This document shows, piece after piece, positions 50,853-59,940 of a DNA stretch of 64,000 bases. The notes beneath the pieces are model-generated. The model saw nothing but the letters and a program-made list of their open reading frames with translations, was not told where the DNA came from and did not search any database. Source of the stretch: Achromobacter sp. AONIH1 (GTDB lineage: Bacteria > Pseudomonadota > Gammaproteobacteria > Burkholderiales > Burkholderiaceae_B); contig NZ_CP026124.1 of the NCBI RefSeq assembly GCF_002902905.1, positions 5,642,001 through 5,706,000 of the forward strand. The letters are read 5' to 3'. The position numbers and the translations under genes are program-made. Position 1 is the first letter of the stretch. Each line of letters begins with the position of its first letter.

Positions 50853-51830
50853 CTACTCGAAACGCACGCGGGGGTCGGCCAGCGTGTAGGAAATATCGGC
50901 CAGGATCAGGCCCACGATGTAGAGCGAGGCGCCCAGGAACACCATGGCGCGCACGATGGAAAAGTCCTGCGCGTTGATGGCGTCGATGGTGTAGCTGCCC
51001 AGGCCGGGAATGCCGAAGAAGGATTCGGCGATCAGGCTGCCCATGAACAGCAGCGGCAAGGCCGCGACGGTGCTGGTCAGGATGGGCAGCATGGCGTTGC
51101 GCAGCACGTGGCGGAACAGCACGGCGCGCTCGGCCAGGCCCTTGGCCCTGGCGGTGCGCACATAGTCCTTGCCGATTTCCTCGAGGAACAGCGTGCGGTA
51201 GAAGCGCGCCTCCGGCCCCAGCCGCGAGATGATCGCCACCAGCACCGGCAGCGCCAGGAACTTGGCCATGTCCAGCCCGCCGGAAAAGCCCGAGAAAGGC
51301 ACCAGCCGCAAGGTCTTGGCGAACAGCCACTGGCCCGCGATGATGTAGAACAGGCTGGAGATCGACAGCAGGATCACGCACAGCACCACGCCCCAGAAAT
51401 CCAGCCGCGTGGCGCGGAAATAGACCAGCATGAGCGAGAACGCGATGCTGACGAACAGCCCCAGCAGGAAGGTGGGCACGGCCAGCGCCAGGCTGGGCCC
51501 CATGCGCGTGCGGATCTCGCGGCCGATGTCGCGCCCGCCGTCCGAGGCGCCGAATTCCATGGCCAGCAGCGGCACCGAGCGCTGGTAGAACACCGTGTCG
51601 GTCAGCCGCCCGGCGCCCTGCGCCTCTGCGTTGTAGAACAGCGGCTTGTCGTAGCCGTGCTCGACCTTCCATTTCTCCACCGCGTCCTGGCTGATGCGCT
51701 GCCCGCCGATGGCCAGCCGCGCCATGTCGTCGGGCGTGTTGACGGCGAAGAACAGGATGAAGGTGAACAGGTTGACGCCGATCAGGATCAGCACGCCGTA
51801 CAGCAGCCGGCGAATCACGTAGCCGATCAT
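50853..51830 (-). CDS. Oligopeptide-type ABC permease (YejB-like)
   Basis: 325 residues from ATG 51830, AAGGAG 8 nt upstream. MIGYVIRRLLYGVLILIGVNLFTFILFFAVNTPDD is the OppB/YejB N-terminus; EAA loop is KDYVRTARAKGLAERAVLFRHVLRNAMLPILTS. Six helices. Start overlaps the stop of the binding-protein gene (ATGA), so the operon is tightly coupled. Confidence 0.95.
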   Translation of the reverse strand: MIGYVIRRLLYGVLILIGVNLFTFILFFAVNTPDDMARLAIGGQRISQDAVEKWKVEHGYDKPLFYNAEAQGAGRLTDTVFYQRSVPLLAMEFGASDGGRDIGREIRTRMGPSLALAVPTFLLGLFVSIAFSLMLVYFRATRLDFWGVVLCVILLSISSLFYIIAGQWLFAKTLRLVPFSGFSGGLDMAKFLALPVLVAIISRLGPEARFYRTLFLEEIGKDYVRTARAKGLAERAVLFRHVLRNAMLPILTSTVAALPLLFMGSLIAESFFGIPGLGSYTIDAINAQDFSIVRAMVFLGASLYIVGLILADISYTLADPRVRFE

Positions 51831-54070
51831 GGTTGATGCTCCTTGCGCGCGGCCTGGGCGAACGCCGTCTGCCGCTCGCGCCGCTTCAGGGCCCGGTACG
51901 ACGGCCAGACCGCCAGCGCCAGCAGCAGCGCGAACACGCCCAGCGGCCACCAGATGGGGGAATTCCATTCATCGATCTTGCGGTGCCGCAGTTCCGGATC
52001 GATCTTCATGTACTGCAGGATGTTGCGCACCATCTGGGTGGGCTTGGCGTTGCCGACCCACTGCTGGTAGGCGCCGCCCGACATGGGGAAGTAGCCGAAC
52101 ATCCAGGGCGCGTCGCGCTGCACGATGGCGACCATGCGGGCGATCAGGCGTTCCTTCTCGGGGCCATCGTCCAGCAGCTTCATCTGCTCGAACAGCTTGT
52201 CGTACTCGGGGCTGTCGTAATTGGCCGCGTTCTCGCCGCCGGTCTTGGCCTTGGCGTTGGGGCCGTACAGCAGGAACAGGAAGTTCTCGGCGTCCGGATA
52301 GTCGGCGTTCCAGCCCCAGAAGAAGATCTGGGCCGAACCGCGCCGCATCTTGTCCTGGAAGCGGTTGTAGTCGGTGGCGCGCACGTCCAGCTGCACGCCG
52401 AGCTTGGCAAGCTGCCGCCGCATCCAGTCGAATTGCGGGTTGGAGCCGCCGCCTGTCATGGAGTCGTAGTACAGCACCAGCGGCGCGCCGGTCCGGGCAT
52501 TGCGGCCGTCGGGATAACCGGCCTCGGCCAGCAGCCTGCGCGCCACGTCGATGGGTTTGCGCACCGGCTTGCCGTCGACCAGATCGTAGACCACCGGGTT
52601 CACGCCCTCGGGCGGCTCGCGGTAGCCCAGCACGCCCGGCGGCACCGGGCCGTAGGCCACCGAGGCCTGGCTGTTCTCGAACACCGCCACGTATTCTTCC
52701 CAGTCGAAGGCGATGCTGATGGCCTGGCGCAGCTTGCGGTTGCGGTCGGCCTGCTCGGGCGTGTCGCCCTTGCCTACCACCGGGTCCAGCCAGTTGAAGC
52801 CCATGTACCAGTTCGCGGTCTCGACCGTGGTGGGCAGCTTGATGCCATGCTCGCGATACTTGCGGGCCTTGTCCTGGCTGTCGCCGGCGGCCACCAGCAT
52901 GGCCACGCCATACTCGCCGCGCTCGATCTGCGGCACGTCGTAATAGCCCTGCAGGAACTTGCCGGTCAGCGGAATGGCTTCCTTCTCGACGTTGAACACG
53001 GCGCGGTCGATGAAGGGCGTGGGCTTGCCGCAGTCGGCCAGCAGGCCCGCGGCCTGGTCGCCCGGCTCGCCTTCGCAGGGATAGGGCTCGCCGTGGAAGT
53101 TCGGGTTGCGCGCCAGCACGTGGCGGCGGTTCTGCAAGGACTCCACCAGCATGTAGGGGCCGGTGCCCACGGGCCAGGTATTGAACGACAGGTCCTGCTC
53201 GGCCATGCCGGGCTGGCTGTAGAAGCGGTCGGCCTCCCAGGGGATCGGCGCCGTGAAGGTCATGGCCAGCCAGTACTTGAACTGGGGATACTTGCCGTTG
53301 ACGCGGATGCGCAGTGTCAGCGGATCCAGCGCCTGCACGCCGTCGAAGCCATCGGCCTCGCGCAAGTCCAGCCAGGGCGAGGCCCCCGCCCCGCCCGGCG
53401 CGTCGCGCCGCAGCGCCTGGTCGCGCAGACGCAGCCGGTCGCCGTAGTCCTTCAGGCCGTGCACGTACTCGGCCATCAGTGAATAGATCGGCGACACCAC
53501 GCGCGGGCTGGCCAGGCGGCGGATGGCATAGACGTAATCGTCGGCGGTGAGATCGCGCGTGCCGGTCAGCGGAAAATCCGGGATGGCGTACTTGTCCTGC
53601 AGCTCAGCAGCCGCCACGGGGAAATACGCGTAAGACCCGTCTGATTTCTTAGCGAAGGCCGGATGCGGCGCGTAGCGCATGCCGGGGCGCAGCTTGATGT
53701 CGTACACGCTCTGCGCGATCTGTTCGCCCGGCGCGTCGGCAGGCAGCGTGTTGCCCTGCTTGTCCAGGTAAACGGGCGGATCGATGCTCGCGGCCGCGCG
53801 GGGCACCAGCTCGTAGGGCCGCTTCAGGTAGTGATAGCCGTAGAGCGTTTCATAGACGTTGTAGGTATAAGGCGTCTCGTCATTGGAATAAGAGCTGGCC
53901 GGGTCCAGGTACTTGGGAGAGCGCTTGACGAAGGCGGAATACAGCGTGTTCCGGCTTTCGGCGCCGGACTCATAGGGGCTGTTGACGGGGCTGCCGTCGT
54001 TGGAGCAGCCCGCCGCCGCCAGCAGCAGCAACGCGGCCGCCGCTGCCCGCAGCTGCTTCATGACGCGCAT
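51827..54070 (-). CDS. Extracellular solute-binding protein (family 5) with C-terminal membrane helix
   Basis: 747 residues from ATG 54070 (GGGAAGG just upstream). Signal with lipobox AAGC (CSNDG) so lipid-anchored. Family 5 peptide-binding fold: PKYLDPASSYSNDETPYTYNVYETLYGYHYL and the YMLVESLQNRRHVLARNPNF segment; QIFFWGWNADYPDAENFLFLLYGPNA is the second-lobe signature. After the fold, IWWPLGVFALLLALAVWPSYRALKRRERQ is a helix with basic residues after it, so the C-terminus is also membrane-inserted. Longer than typical DppA/OppA (about 540). Likely binds peptides or similar ligands for the importer. Confidence 0.92.
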   Translation of the reverse strand: MRVMKQLRAAAAALLLLAAAGCSNDGSPVNSPYESGAESRNTLYSAFVKRSPKYLDPASSYSNDETPYTYNVYETLYGYHYLKRPYELVPRAAASIDPPVYLDKQGNTLPADAPGEQIAQSVYDIKLRPGMRYAPHPAFAKKSDGSYAYFPVAAAELQDKYAIPDFPLTGTRDLTADDYVYAIRRLASPRVVSPIYSLMAEYVHGLKDYGDRLRLRDQALRRDAPGGAGASPWLDLREADGFDGVQALDPLTLRIRVNGKYPQFKYWLAMTFTAPIPWEADRFYSQPGMAEQDLSFNTWPVGTGPYMLVESLQNRRHVLARNPNFHGEPYPCEGEPGDQAAGLLADCGKPTPFIDRAVFNVEKEAIPLTGKFLQGYYDVPQIERGEYGVAMLVAAGDSQDKARKYREHGIKLPTTVETANWYMGFNWLDPVVGKGDTPEQADRNRKLRQAISIAFDWEEYVAVFENSQASVAYGPVPPGVLGYREPPEGVNPVVYDLVDGKPVRKPIDVARRLLAEAGYPDGRNARTGAPLVLYYDSMTGGGSNPQFDWMRRQLAKLGVQLDVRATDYNRFQDKMRRGSAQIFFWGWNADYPDAENFLFLLYGPNAKAKTGGENAANYDSPEYDKLFEQMKLLDDGPEKERLIARMVAIVQRDAPWMFGYFPMSGGAYQQWVGNAKPTQMVRNILQYMKIDPELRHRKIDEWNSPIWWPLGVFALLLALAVWPSYRALKRRERQTAFAQAARKEHQP

Positions 54071-54159
54071 AAGACCTTCCCAGAACAATGGTTGCGACAG
54101 AGGATAGCAAAGCCGGGGCGCGACCAGAACCCCGGCATGCCCCTAATGCTCTGCCGGGC

Positions 54160-54819
54160 TCAACCGCACTGGCGCTGGCGCCAGCAGTCGTAGCGCCACT
54201 TCCAGGGCTGCACCGCGCCCGGCCGCGCCCACAGACCCCGGCCGGCGGCCTTGGCCTGGCGCTGCAAATCGGGCATGGCCTGGTCGCGCAGGTAGTCGCC
54301 CTGGCGCGCGGTATAGGCCCAGGCGTAGCCCGCCTCGACCTGCAGCCGGTTGGCCGAACGGCCGTCCTCCAGGATCAGCGCGCAGACCTCGCGGCCGTAC
54401 TGGTCCTTTTCATAGCATTGCGCGATCAGGGTCTTGCCGGCCACCAGCTCCGCCAGGTGCTTGCGCGAGGCCTCGGCATCGGGCTGGCCGGGCTGGTCCG
54501 CGCCATGGCCTTCCTCGGGCGCGTCGATGCTGTCCATGCGGATGCGGCGCTGTCCGTCCGGCGCCCGCAGCGTCACTGTGTCGCCGTCCGCGACGTTGAC
54601 GACGGTGCCGGTGATCGTATAGCTGCCTTTGGGAATGCCGCCGGCCAGCGGCGCGCCGGCTGCGCCGCCCTGGGGCTTGCCCGCCGCCGGCGGGCGGCCG
54701 GCGTCCTGGGCCGGTTTCGACGACTGCATCCAGTTGACCAGCGCGCCGGCCGCCGCGAGGATCAGGGCCACGATCAGGGCGGTCAGCCTGCTGCCGCCGA
54801 AGGGGGATTTGCCGCGCAA
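54160..54819 (-). CDS. Membrane-anchored staphylococcal-nuclease-type thermonuclease
   Basis: 219 residues from TTG 54819, which has GGAG 9 nt upstream; a longer TTG start at 54864 is possible, and there is no ATG. N-terminal helix RLTALIVALILAAAGALVNW is an uncleaved anchor or signal; a Gly/Pro-rich linker follows. SNase domain: VVNVADGDTVTLRAPDGQRRIRMDSIDAPEEG with DGDT and the R-x-R/E active site, plus GREVCALIL and RGLWA. Expected Ca2+-dependent DNA/RNA hydrolysis outside the cytosol. Confidence 0.85.
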   Translation of the reverse strand: MRGKSPFGGSRLTALIVALILAAAGALVNWMQSSKPAQDAGRPPAAGKPQGGAAGAPLAGGIPKGSYTITGTVVNVADGDTVTLRAPDGQRRIRMDSIDAPEEGHGADQPGQPDAEASRKHLAELVAGKTLIAQCYEKDQYGREVCALILEDGRSANRLQVEAGYAWAYTARQGDYLRDQAMPDLQRQAKAAGRGLWARPGAVQPWKWRYDCWRQRQCG

Positions 54820-54866
54820 GATCGCCGCGCTCCAGGAAAATGAATGGCTGGCAGTGTGCCACAAGC

Positions 54867-54886
54867 CCGGCCCGTCTCCGGGCCGG
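54867..54886 (-). terminator. Hairpin downstream of corA
   Basis: CCGGCCC-GTCTCC-GGGCCGG, 7-bp stem, 37 bp after the corA stop on the minus strand, next to the nuclease start region. No T tract. Confidence 0.45.
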
Positions 54887-54922
54887 AACAGGATGGCGAC
54901 GCGCGGCCGGCCGGCGCGGCGG

Positions 54923-55927
54923 CTACAGCCAGCCCGACTTGCGGAAGCGCCAATAGAGCACGGAGCAGATCGTCACGATGACGCCCAGCGTCACCGGATA
55001 GCCCCAGGGCGATTTCAGTTCGGGCATGAACTCGAAGTTCATGCCGTAGATGCCGGCGATGGCCGTGGGCACGGCCAGGATGGCCGCCCAGGACGCCAGC
55101 TTGCGCGTGGTGTCGTTCTGCGCCGCCTGGCCGATCATCAGGCTGGCTTCGAACGCGAAGGCCAGCGCCTCGCGCAAGGAATTGAACAGTTCGTCGACGC
55201 GCAGCACGCGGTCGGCCACCTCGCCGAAATAGGGCCGCGCGTGTTCATCGACCGCCGTCATCTCGACCCGCGCCAGGCGGCGGCAAATCTCGGCCAGCGG
55301 CGACACCACGGTATGGATGCGCAGCAGGTCGCGGCGCTGGCGGTACAGCCTGCGGATATCGGAATCCTTGGCGCCCCGGATCAGCAGCTTCTGCTCGGCG
55401 CCCTCGACCACGCTCTCGATCTTGGCGGCCGCCGCCACATAGCGGTCCACCAGCCAGTCGAGCAGCTCGGACGCGACGTAGTCGCTGCCGCGCTTGAGCA
55501 GGTCCGGCGAGGCTTCCAGCCGTTCGCGCAGCGGGCTGTGGCCGGCGGTGGCGCCGCGCCGCACGGTGACGAGAAAGCCGTCGCCGATCAGGAACTGGGT
55601 CTCGCCGAAGATGGGCCGCTCGGCCTCGACCTCGACGGTGATGGCCACGATCAGCACCATGTTGCCGTAGTCGATGATCTTGGGCCGCCGGTGCGGCTCC
55701 AGCATCTCTTCCTGGTTCTTGTCGCAGGCGCCCAGCTCGCTCACCACCTTGCCCAGCAGCTCGGGGCTGGGGTTGCGCAGCCCGATCCAGAGCATGCCGT
55801 GCTCCGGGCGCACGTATGCGCCGACCTGGTCGATGGGCACCTCGCGGTCGCGCCGGCCATTGACATAGGAGATCGACGCGACGACCTCGCGGTTGCCGTT
55901 GGCGTCGGGTTGCGGTTCTGTGGTCAT
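54923..55927 (-). CDS. corA: CorA-family Mg2+/Co2+ channel
   Basis: 334 residues. Large cytosolic funnel domain followed by two helices; the channel signature YGMNFEFMPELKSPWGYP (GMN plus MPEL) is present between them. Ends in basic RFRKSGWL. Transports Mg2+ down the membrane potential; Co2+ and Ni2+ are possible. Its start overlaps the stop of the LysR-type gene (ATGA), an unusual partner for corA. Confidence 0.95.
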   Translation of the reverse strand: MTTEPQPDANGNREVVASISYVNGRRDREVPIDQVGAYVRPEHGMLWIGLRNPSPELLGKVVSELGACDKNQEEMLEPHRRPKIIDYGNMVLIVAITVEVEAERPIFGETQFLIGDGFLVTVRRGATAGHSPLRERLEASPDLLKRGSDYVASELLDWLVDRYVAAAAKIESVVEGAEQKLLIRGAKDSDIRRLYRQRRDLLRIHTVVSPLAEICRRLARVEMTAVDEHARPYFGEVADRVLRVDELFNSLREALAFAFEASLMIGQAAQNDTTRKLASWAAILAVPTAIAGIYGMNFEFMPELKSPWGYPVTLGVIVTICSVLYWRFRKSGWL

Positions 55928-56925
55928 GAGCCAGTGTCCTCTTGCGCTGCTGCCCGGCGCCCCACGCGGCGACGGTGGGCCGATGATAGCGCAGCGCGTC
56001 CCGGCTCCGCGGCGTTCAGCAGGGCTTCAGCCTGTGCCAGTTTCTCGCCCACCACCCGCCGCAGATGACGGATCAGAAGGCGGGCCGCGGCCGAGGGCGG
56101 GCGCGACTTGGGATAGATCAGGCCGTACTGGAGCGGAACCGCCGGCTCGAAACGCCGCAGCCGCGCGCCGCGATGCAGCTGCGTCAGGGCGGCCAGCGGA
56201 TCGCTCAGGGCCGCGCCGCAGCCAGAGGCGGCCAGTTGGCAGGCGAAGAAGCCGAACGTCACCTCGAACTGCGCCTCGGGCTGATAGCCGGCTTCGCCGA
56301 AGGCCCTGAGGTAGCGGTGGAACAGCGAACCGCCGGCGGGCATGCCGATGAACCTGCCCTGGCCCAGCGCGCGCGGCGTGATCGGGCCCGGCAGATCGGC
56401 GCGCGGATCGTCCGGCCCGAACACCGCCACGGCATGCGTCTCGGCCAGCGTTTCGGTGACCAGCAGCGGATGCTCGACCGGCAGCTGGGCCAGCGCGATA
56501 TCGAAATGCTGCTGGCTGATCCAGGCGTCGACATTGGGCGGCATGCGGGCATTGACGCTGGCGCCGAAATCCGGCTCCTCGCGCGTGGCGCCGGCGATGG
56601 CGTCCACCAGCAGGCCGTCGATCAGGTGCTGCGCCACCAGCACGTTGACATGGGTGCGGCTCTTGCGGCGCGCGTGACGCAGATAGTCCGTGAGCGCATC
56701 GTTGGCGCGCAGCATCTCGCCGATGCGCTCGTACAGCTGGCGGCCCGGCTCGGTCAGCGTCAGCCGCCGTCCCTCCTTGACCAGCAGGGCATACCCGACA
56801 TCGTCCTCCAGCGCGGCCAGCAGGCGGCTGACCTGGGAAGCGCTGCGGCGCAGGCGCAGCGAGGCCTCCGCGATCGAACCGCCTTCGACAAAGGCGCGCA
56901 GCGCCTCCATGCCCATGAGCTGCAT
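55924..56925 (-). CDS. LysR-family regulator
   Basis: 333 residues from ATG 56925 (GGAG 5 nt upstream). Winged HTH: MEALRAFVEGGSIAEASLRLRRSASQVSRLLAALEDDVGYALLVKEGRRLTLTEPG; effector domain in the rest. Overlaps corA at its end. It faces away from the Bug receptor gene and has a palindrome TTGCATGATATGCAA in the gap, so the Bug-decarboxylase-nitrilase cluster is the likeliest target. The C-terminal about 25 residues (SSAHRRRVGRRAAAQEDTGS) are low-complexity. Confidence 0.9.
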   Translation of the reverse strand: MQLMGMEALRAFVEGGSIAEASLRLRRSASQVSRLLAALEDDVGYALLVKEGRRLTLTEPGRQLYERIGEMLRANDALTDYLRHARRKSRTHVNVLVAQHLIDGLLVDAIAGATREEPDFGASVNARMPPNVDAWISQQHFDIALAQLPVEHPLLVTETLAETHAVAVFGPDDPRADLPGPITPRALGQGRFIGMPAGGSLFHRYLRAFGEAGYQPEAQFEVTFGFFACQLAASGCGAALSDPLAALTQLHRGARLRRFEPAVPLQYGLIYPKSRPPSAAARLLIRHLRRVVGEKLAQAEALLNAAEPGRAALSSAHRRRVGRRAAAQEDTGS

Positions 56926-56942
56926 AGTCGCTCCGCAAATAC

Positions 56943-56957
56943 TTGCATGATATGCAA
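56943..56957. promoter_or_regulatory. LysR-type operator between LysR and Bug genes
   Basis: TTGCAT-GAT-ATGCAA is a perfect palindrome containing a T-N11-A core, 18 bp upstream of the LysR start and about 110 bp upstream of the Bug gene, the standard LysR box position. Confidence 0.75.
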
Positions 56958-57063
56958 TCATTATGCCTAATTTCACGATTGACGCACATAAACACCCCTG
57001 CCGACAATGCGGCAACGCTGTGGCCCGCCCCAGCGCCATCACATGACAAATCAGGGGAAAACC

Positions 57064-58047
57064 ATGAACGCCTTCTTCGGCCGCGCCGCTGGCGCCATCC
57101 TGTCGCTGAGCCTGCTGTCCGCGCCCGCCGCGCAGGCGCAGGACGCCTACCCGAACAAGCCAGTCAAGGTCATCGTGCACACGTTGCCCGGCGCCTCGTC
57201 GGACGTGCTGGCGCGGGCGGTTAGCAAGGCCATGGGCGACCAGCTGGGCCAGAGCTTCGTGGTCGAGAACCGCTCGGGCGCGGGCGGCGCCATCGGCGTG
57301 GACGCGGTCGCCAAGGCCGCGCCGGACGGCTACACGCTGCTGGCCGGCGCTTCCAGCGCCATGGTCATGCTGCCCATCGTGCTCACGCGCAAGCTGCCCT
57401 ATGACGAGAACAAGGATTTCGCGCCCATCGGCGTGATCTCGCGCTCGCCGTTCCTGCTGGTCGCCAGCCAGGCCTCGGGCATCCGCGACCTGCCGGACCT
57501 CATCGCCAAGGCCAAGGCGCATCCCGGCAAGATCACCTACGGCAGCGCGGGACCCGGCACCAATCCGCACCTGCTGGGCGAACTGCTCAGCCAGCTGGCC
57601 GGCATCGAGCTGACGCACGTGCCCTACAAGGGCCCCGCCGCCGCGCAGGCCGACCTGATGGGCGGCACCATCGACCTGCTGTTCGATACTCCGTCCTCGG
57701 CCCTGCCGCATGTGAAGTCGGGCAAGACCGTGGCCATCGCCGCCAGCAGCGACGCCCGCGTCACGGACGCGCCCGACGTGCCCACCCTGAAGGAACTGGG
57801 CTATCCCTCGCTGACGCTGTACGGCTGGACCGGGCTGTACGCGCCGGCCGGCACGCCGCCCGAGACGCTGGCGCGGCTGCGCGGTGCGCTCAAGCAGGCG
57901 CTGCACACGCCGGCGGTGCGCGAGTTCATCCTCGCCGGCGGCAACGACATCCTGGACCTCTATGGCGACGACATGCTCGCCATGCAGAAGCAGATGCAGG
58001 ATTTCTGGCGCGGCGTGGTCAAGTCCCGCGGCATCAGGCTGGACTAG
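57064..58047 (+). CDS. Bug-family tripartite tricarboxylate transporter receptor
   Basis: 327 residues from ATG 57064, GGGGA 6 nt upstream. Signal peptide ends QAQ-DAYP. YPNKPVKVIVHTLPGASSDVLARAVSKAMGDQLGQSFVVENRSGAGGAIGVDAVAKAAPDGYTLL is the Bug signature; PYKGPAAAQADLMGGTIDLLFDT is the second. Periplasmic receptor that hands carboxylates to a TctAB-type permease. No TctA/TctB lies in the window, so it is an orphan receptor or uses a distant permease. Confidence 0.95.
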   Translation: MNAFFGRAAGAILSLSLLSAPAAQAQDAYPNKPVKVIVHTLPGASSDVLARAVSKAMGDQLGQSFVVENRSGAGGAIGVDAVAKAAPDGYTLLAGASSAMVMLPIVLTRKLPYDENKDFAPIGVISRSPFLLVASQASGIRDLPDLIAKAKAHPGKITYGSAGPGTNPHLLGELLSQLAGIELTHVPYKGPAAAQADLMGGTIDLLFDTPSSALPHVKSGKTVAIAASSDARVTDAPDVPTLKELGYPSLTLYGWTGLYAPAGTPPETLARLRGALKQALHTPAVREFILAGGNDILDLYGDDMLAMQKQMQDFWRGVVKSRGIRLD

Positions 58048-58164
58048 GCGCGGCTCGCCGCTCGGGCGGGTTCGGCCCGCCCCCTGCGCCGCACGCGCGG
58101 CGCCAGGCCCCTCATCGCCCTTCCCCCTCCCACCGCGGTCCGCCGGGCCGCCAAGGCCATCCCC

Positions 58165-59115
58165 ATGACACTCCAAATCCGACTCGCCGTGCGCGACTGG
58201 GACTACATCGTGCCGCTCGCCCTGGGCGACGTGGTCGCCGAAGGCCTGGACCTGCGCATCGACCGGGTGCCCGCCCTGCCCGAGGACCTGGCCGCCGATC
58301 CGCGCTACGACGCCGGCGAGATGTCCATGAGCCGCTATTGCCTGGGTCGCCTGCGCGGCCGCGACGATATCGCCGCCGTGCCCCACTTCCTGATGCGCGG
58401 CTTTCGCCATCGCTGCATCATCACGCATCGCGACAGCGGCATCACCCAGCTGGAGCAGCTGGCCGGCGCCCGCATCGGCATGACCGGCTGGCAGGACTCG
58501 GGCAATACCTGGACGCGCGCCCTGCTGCGCCGCGTCGGCATCGGCATCGACGACGCGCAATGGCGGGTCGGCCGCCTGACCGCCGCGCACCCGGTCGCCG
58601 ACCGGCTGTCCGGCTATGGCCAGCCGGGACGCATCGAGGCCGTGGCCGGCGAGCGCCCGCTGGTGGACCTGCTGCGCTCGGGCGAACTGGAAGCCGTGTT
58701 CACGCCCTTCATGCCCGACGGCTTCTTCGACGCGGACTCGGACCTGCGCCAGCTGCTGCCGCAGTGCCGCCGCGACGAAGTGGCGTACTTCCGCGACGTG
58801 GGCTACGTGCCCGGCATGCATCTGCTGGGCATCAAGCCGGACATCCTGCGCGCCCACCCCTGGGTCGGCCAGTCCCTGAGCGCCGCGCTGGACGCGTCCG
58901 CCGCGATGTGGCTGCACAAGCGCCGTAAATACGCGGACACCACGCCCTGGATCCTGGACGAGCTGATCCAGACCTCGCGCGACCTGCCCGAAGGCTGGGA
59001 CCGCAACGGTCTGCAAGCCAACCAGCCCATGGTGACGGACTTCCTGGCCGAACTGCGCGCGCAGCGTCTCACCGAGCGCAGCATGTCGCCGGCGGAACTG
59101 TTCGCCCACGGCTGA
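58165..59115 (+). CDS. Dihydroxyphthalate-decarboxylase-like / periplasmic-binding-fold protein without signal
   Basis: 316 residues. MTLQIRLAVRDWDYIVPLALGDVVAEGLDLRIDRVPALP plus EMSMSRYCLGRLRG and the GITQLEQLAGARIGMTGWQDSGNTW segment resemble the 4,5-dihydroxyphthalate decarboxylase branch of NitT/TauT-like proteins. No signal peptide, so a cytosolic enzyme is more likely than a binding protein. C-terminal WILDELIQTSRDLPEGWDRNGLQANQPMV is conserved in that branch. Function uncertain; between the Bug receptor and the nitrilase gene. Confidence 0.7.
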   Translation: MTLQIRLAVRDWDYIVPLALGDVVAEGLDLRIDRVPALPEDLAADPRYDAGEMSMSRYCLGRLRGRDDIAAVPHFLMRGFRHRCIITHRDSGITQLEQLAGARIGMTGWQDSGNTWTRALLRRVGIGIDDAQWRVGRLTAAHPVADRLSGYGQPGRIEAVAGERPLVDLLRSGELEAVFTPFMPDGFFDADSDLRQLLPQCRRDEVAYFRDVGYVPGMHLLGIKPDILRAHPWVGQSLSAALDASAAMWLHKRRKYADTTPWILDELIQTSRDLPEGWDRNGLQANQPMVTDFLAELRAQRLTERSMSPAELFAHG

Positions 59116-59143
59116 CGTTCTTGAACATACAAGGAGACTTCAC

Positions 59144-59932
59144 ATGAAAATCGCCCTGGGCCAATTCGCCGTGCGCCCCGACTGGCAAGACAACGCCGCG
59201 ATCTGCCTGGACCTGATCGCCCGCGCCGACGCCGGCGGCGCGCGCCTGCTGGTGTTGCCGGAAGGCATCCTGGCGCGCGACATCGCCGATCCCGACCTGG
59301 TGCGCCGCGCCGCCCAGCCGCTGGACGGCCCCTTCATGACCCGCATGCTGGAGGCCACCCGCGACCGCGCGCTGACGCTGGTCATGACCGTGCACGTGCC
59401 CGCCGATCAGGGCAAGGTCTGGAACATCCAGGTCGCGCTGCGCGGCGGTCGCATCGTCGCGCAATATCGCAAGCTGCATCTGTATGACGCGTTCTCCATG
59501 CAGGAGTCGGTCAACGTGGTGCCCGGCGATGAAGTGCCGCCGCTGCTCGAGGTGGACGGGCTGCGCTTCGGCATGATGACCTGCTACGACCTGCGCTTTC
59601 CCGAACTGGCGCGCCGCCTGGCGGTGGACGGCGCCGACGCGCTGCTGGTGCCCGCCGCCTGGGTCAAGGGACCGCTGAAGGAACATCACTGGGAAGTGCT
59701 GGCCACCGCCCGCGCGCTCGACAACACCTGCTACGTGGTGGCCGTGGGCGAATGCGGCCCGCGCAATATCGGCGCGAGCATGGTGGTGGATCCGCTGGGC
59801 GTGGCGATCGCCCGCGCGGCCGAGCAGGACGCGCTGCTGTACGCCGAGCTGGATCCACGGCGCCTGGCCCAGGCGCGCCAGGCGCTGCCGGTGCTGGCCA
59901 ACCGGCGCTTCGCCCGCCCCGAACTGGCCTGA
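59144..59932 (+). CDS. Carbon-nitrogen hydrolase (nitrilase superfamily)
   Basis: 262 residues, AAGGAG region before the ATG. Catalytic triad Glu40 (LLVLPEG), Lys110 (QYRKLHLYD) and Cys147 (MTCYDLRFPE) all present. Typical of amidases such as deaminated-glutathione amidase or omega-amidase branches. 28 bp after the decarboxylase-like gene. In context, it may release ammonia or open an amide from the compound taken up via the Bug receptor; substrate unknown. Confidence 0.9.
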   Translation: MKIALGQFAVRPDWQDNAAICLDLIARADAGGARLLVLPEGILARDIADPDLVRRAAQPLDGPFMTRMLEATRDRALTLVMTVHVPADQGKVWNIQVALRGGRIVAQYRKLHLYDAFSMQESVNVVPGDEVPPLLEVDGLRFGMMTCYDLRFPELARRLAVDGADALLVPAAWVKGPLKEHHWEVLATARALDNTCYVVAVGECGPRNIGASMVVDPLGVAIARAAEQDALLYAELDPRRLAQARQALPVLANRRFARPELA

Positions 59933-59940
59933 GCCACGCC

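Noticed and set aside
56926..59109. Upstream extension of the minus-strand LysR frame through the Bug, decarboxylase-like and nitrilase genes
   Set aside because: The real start at 56925 has a ribosome-binding site and begins the HTH; the extension is antisense to three recognisable genes.
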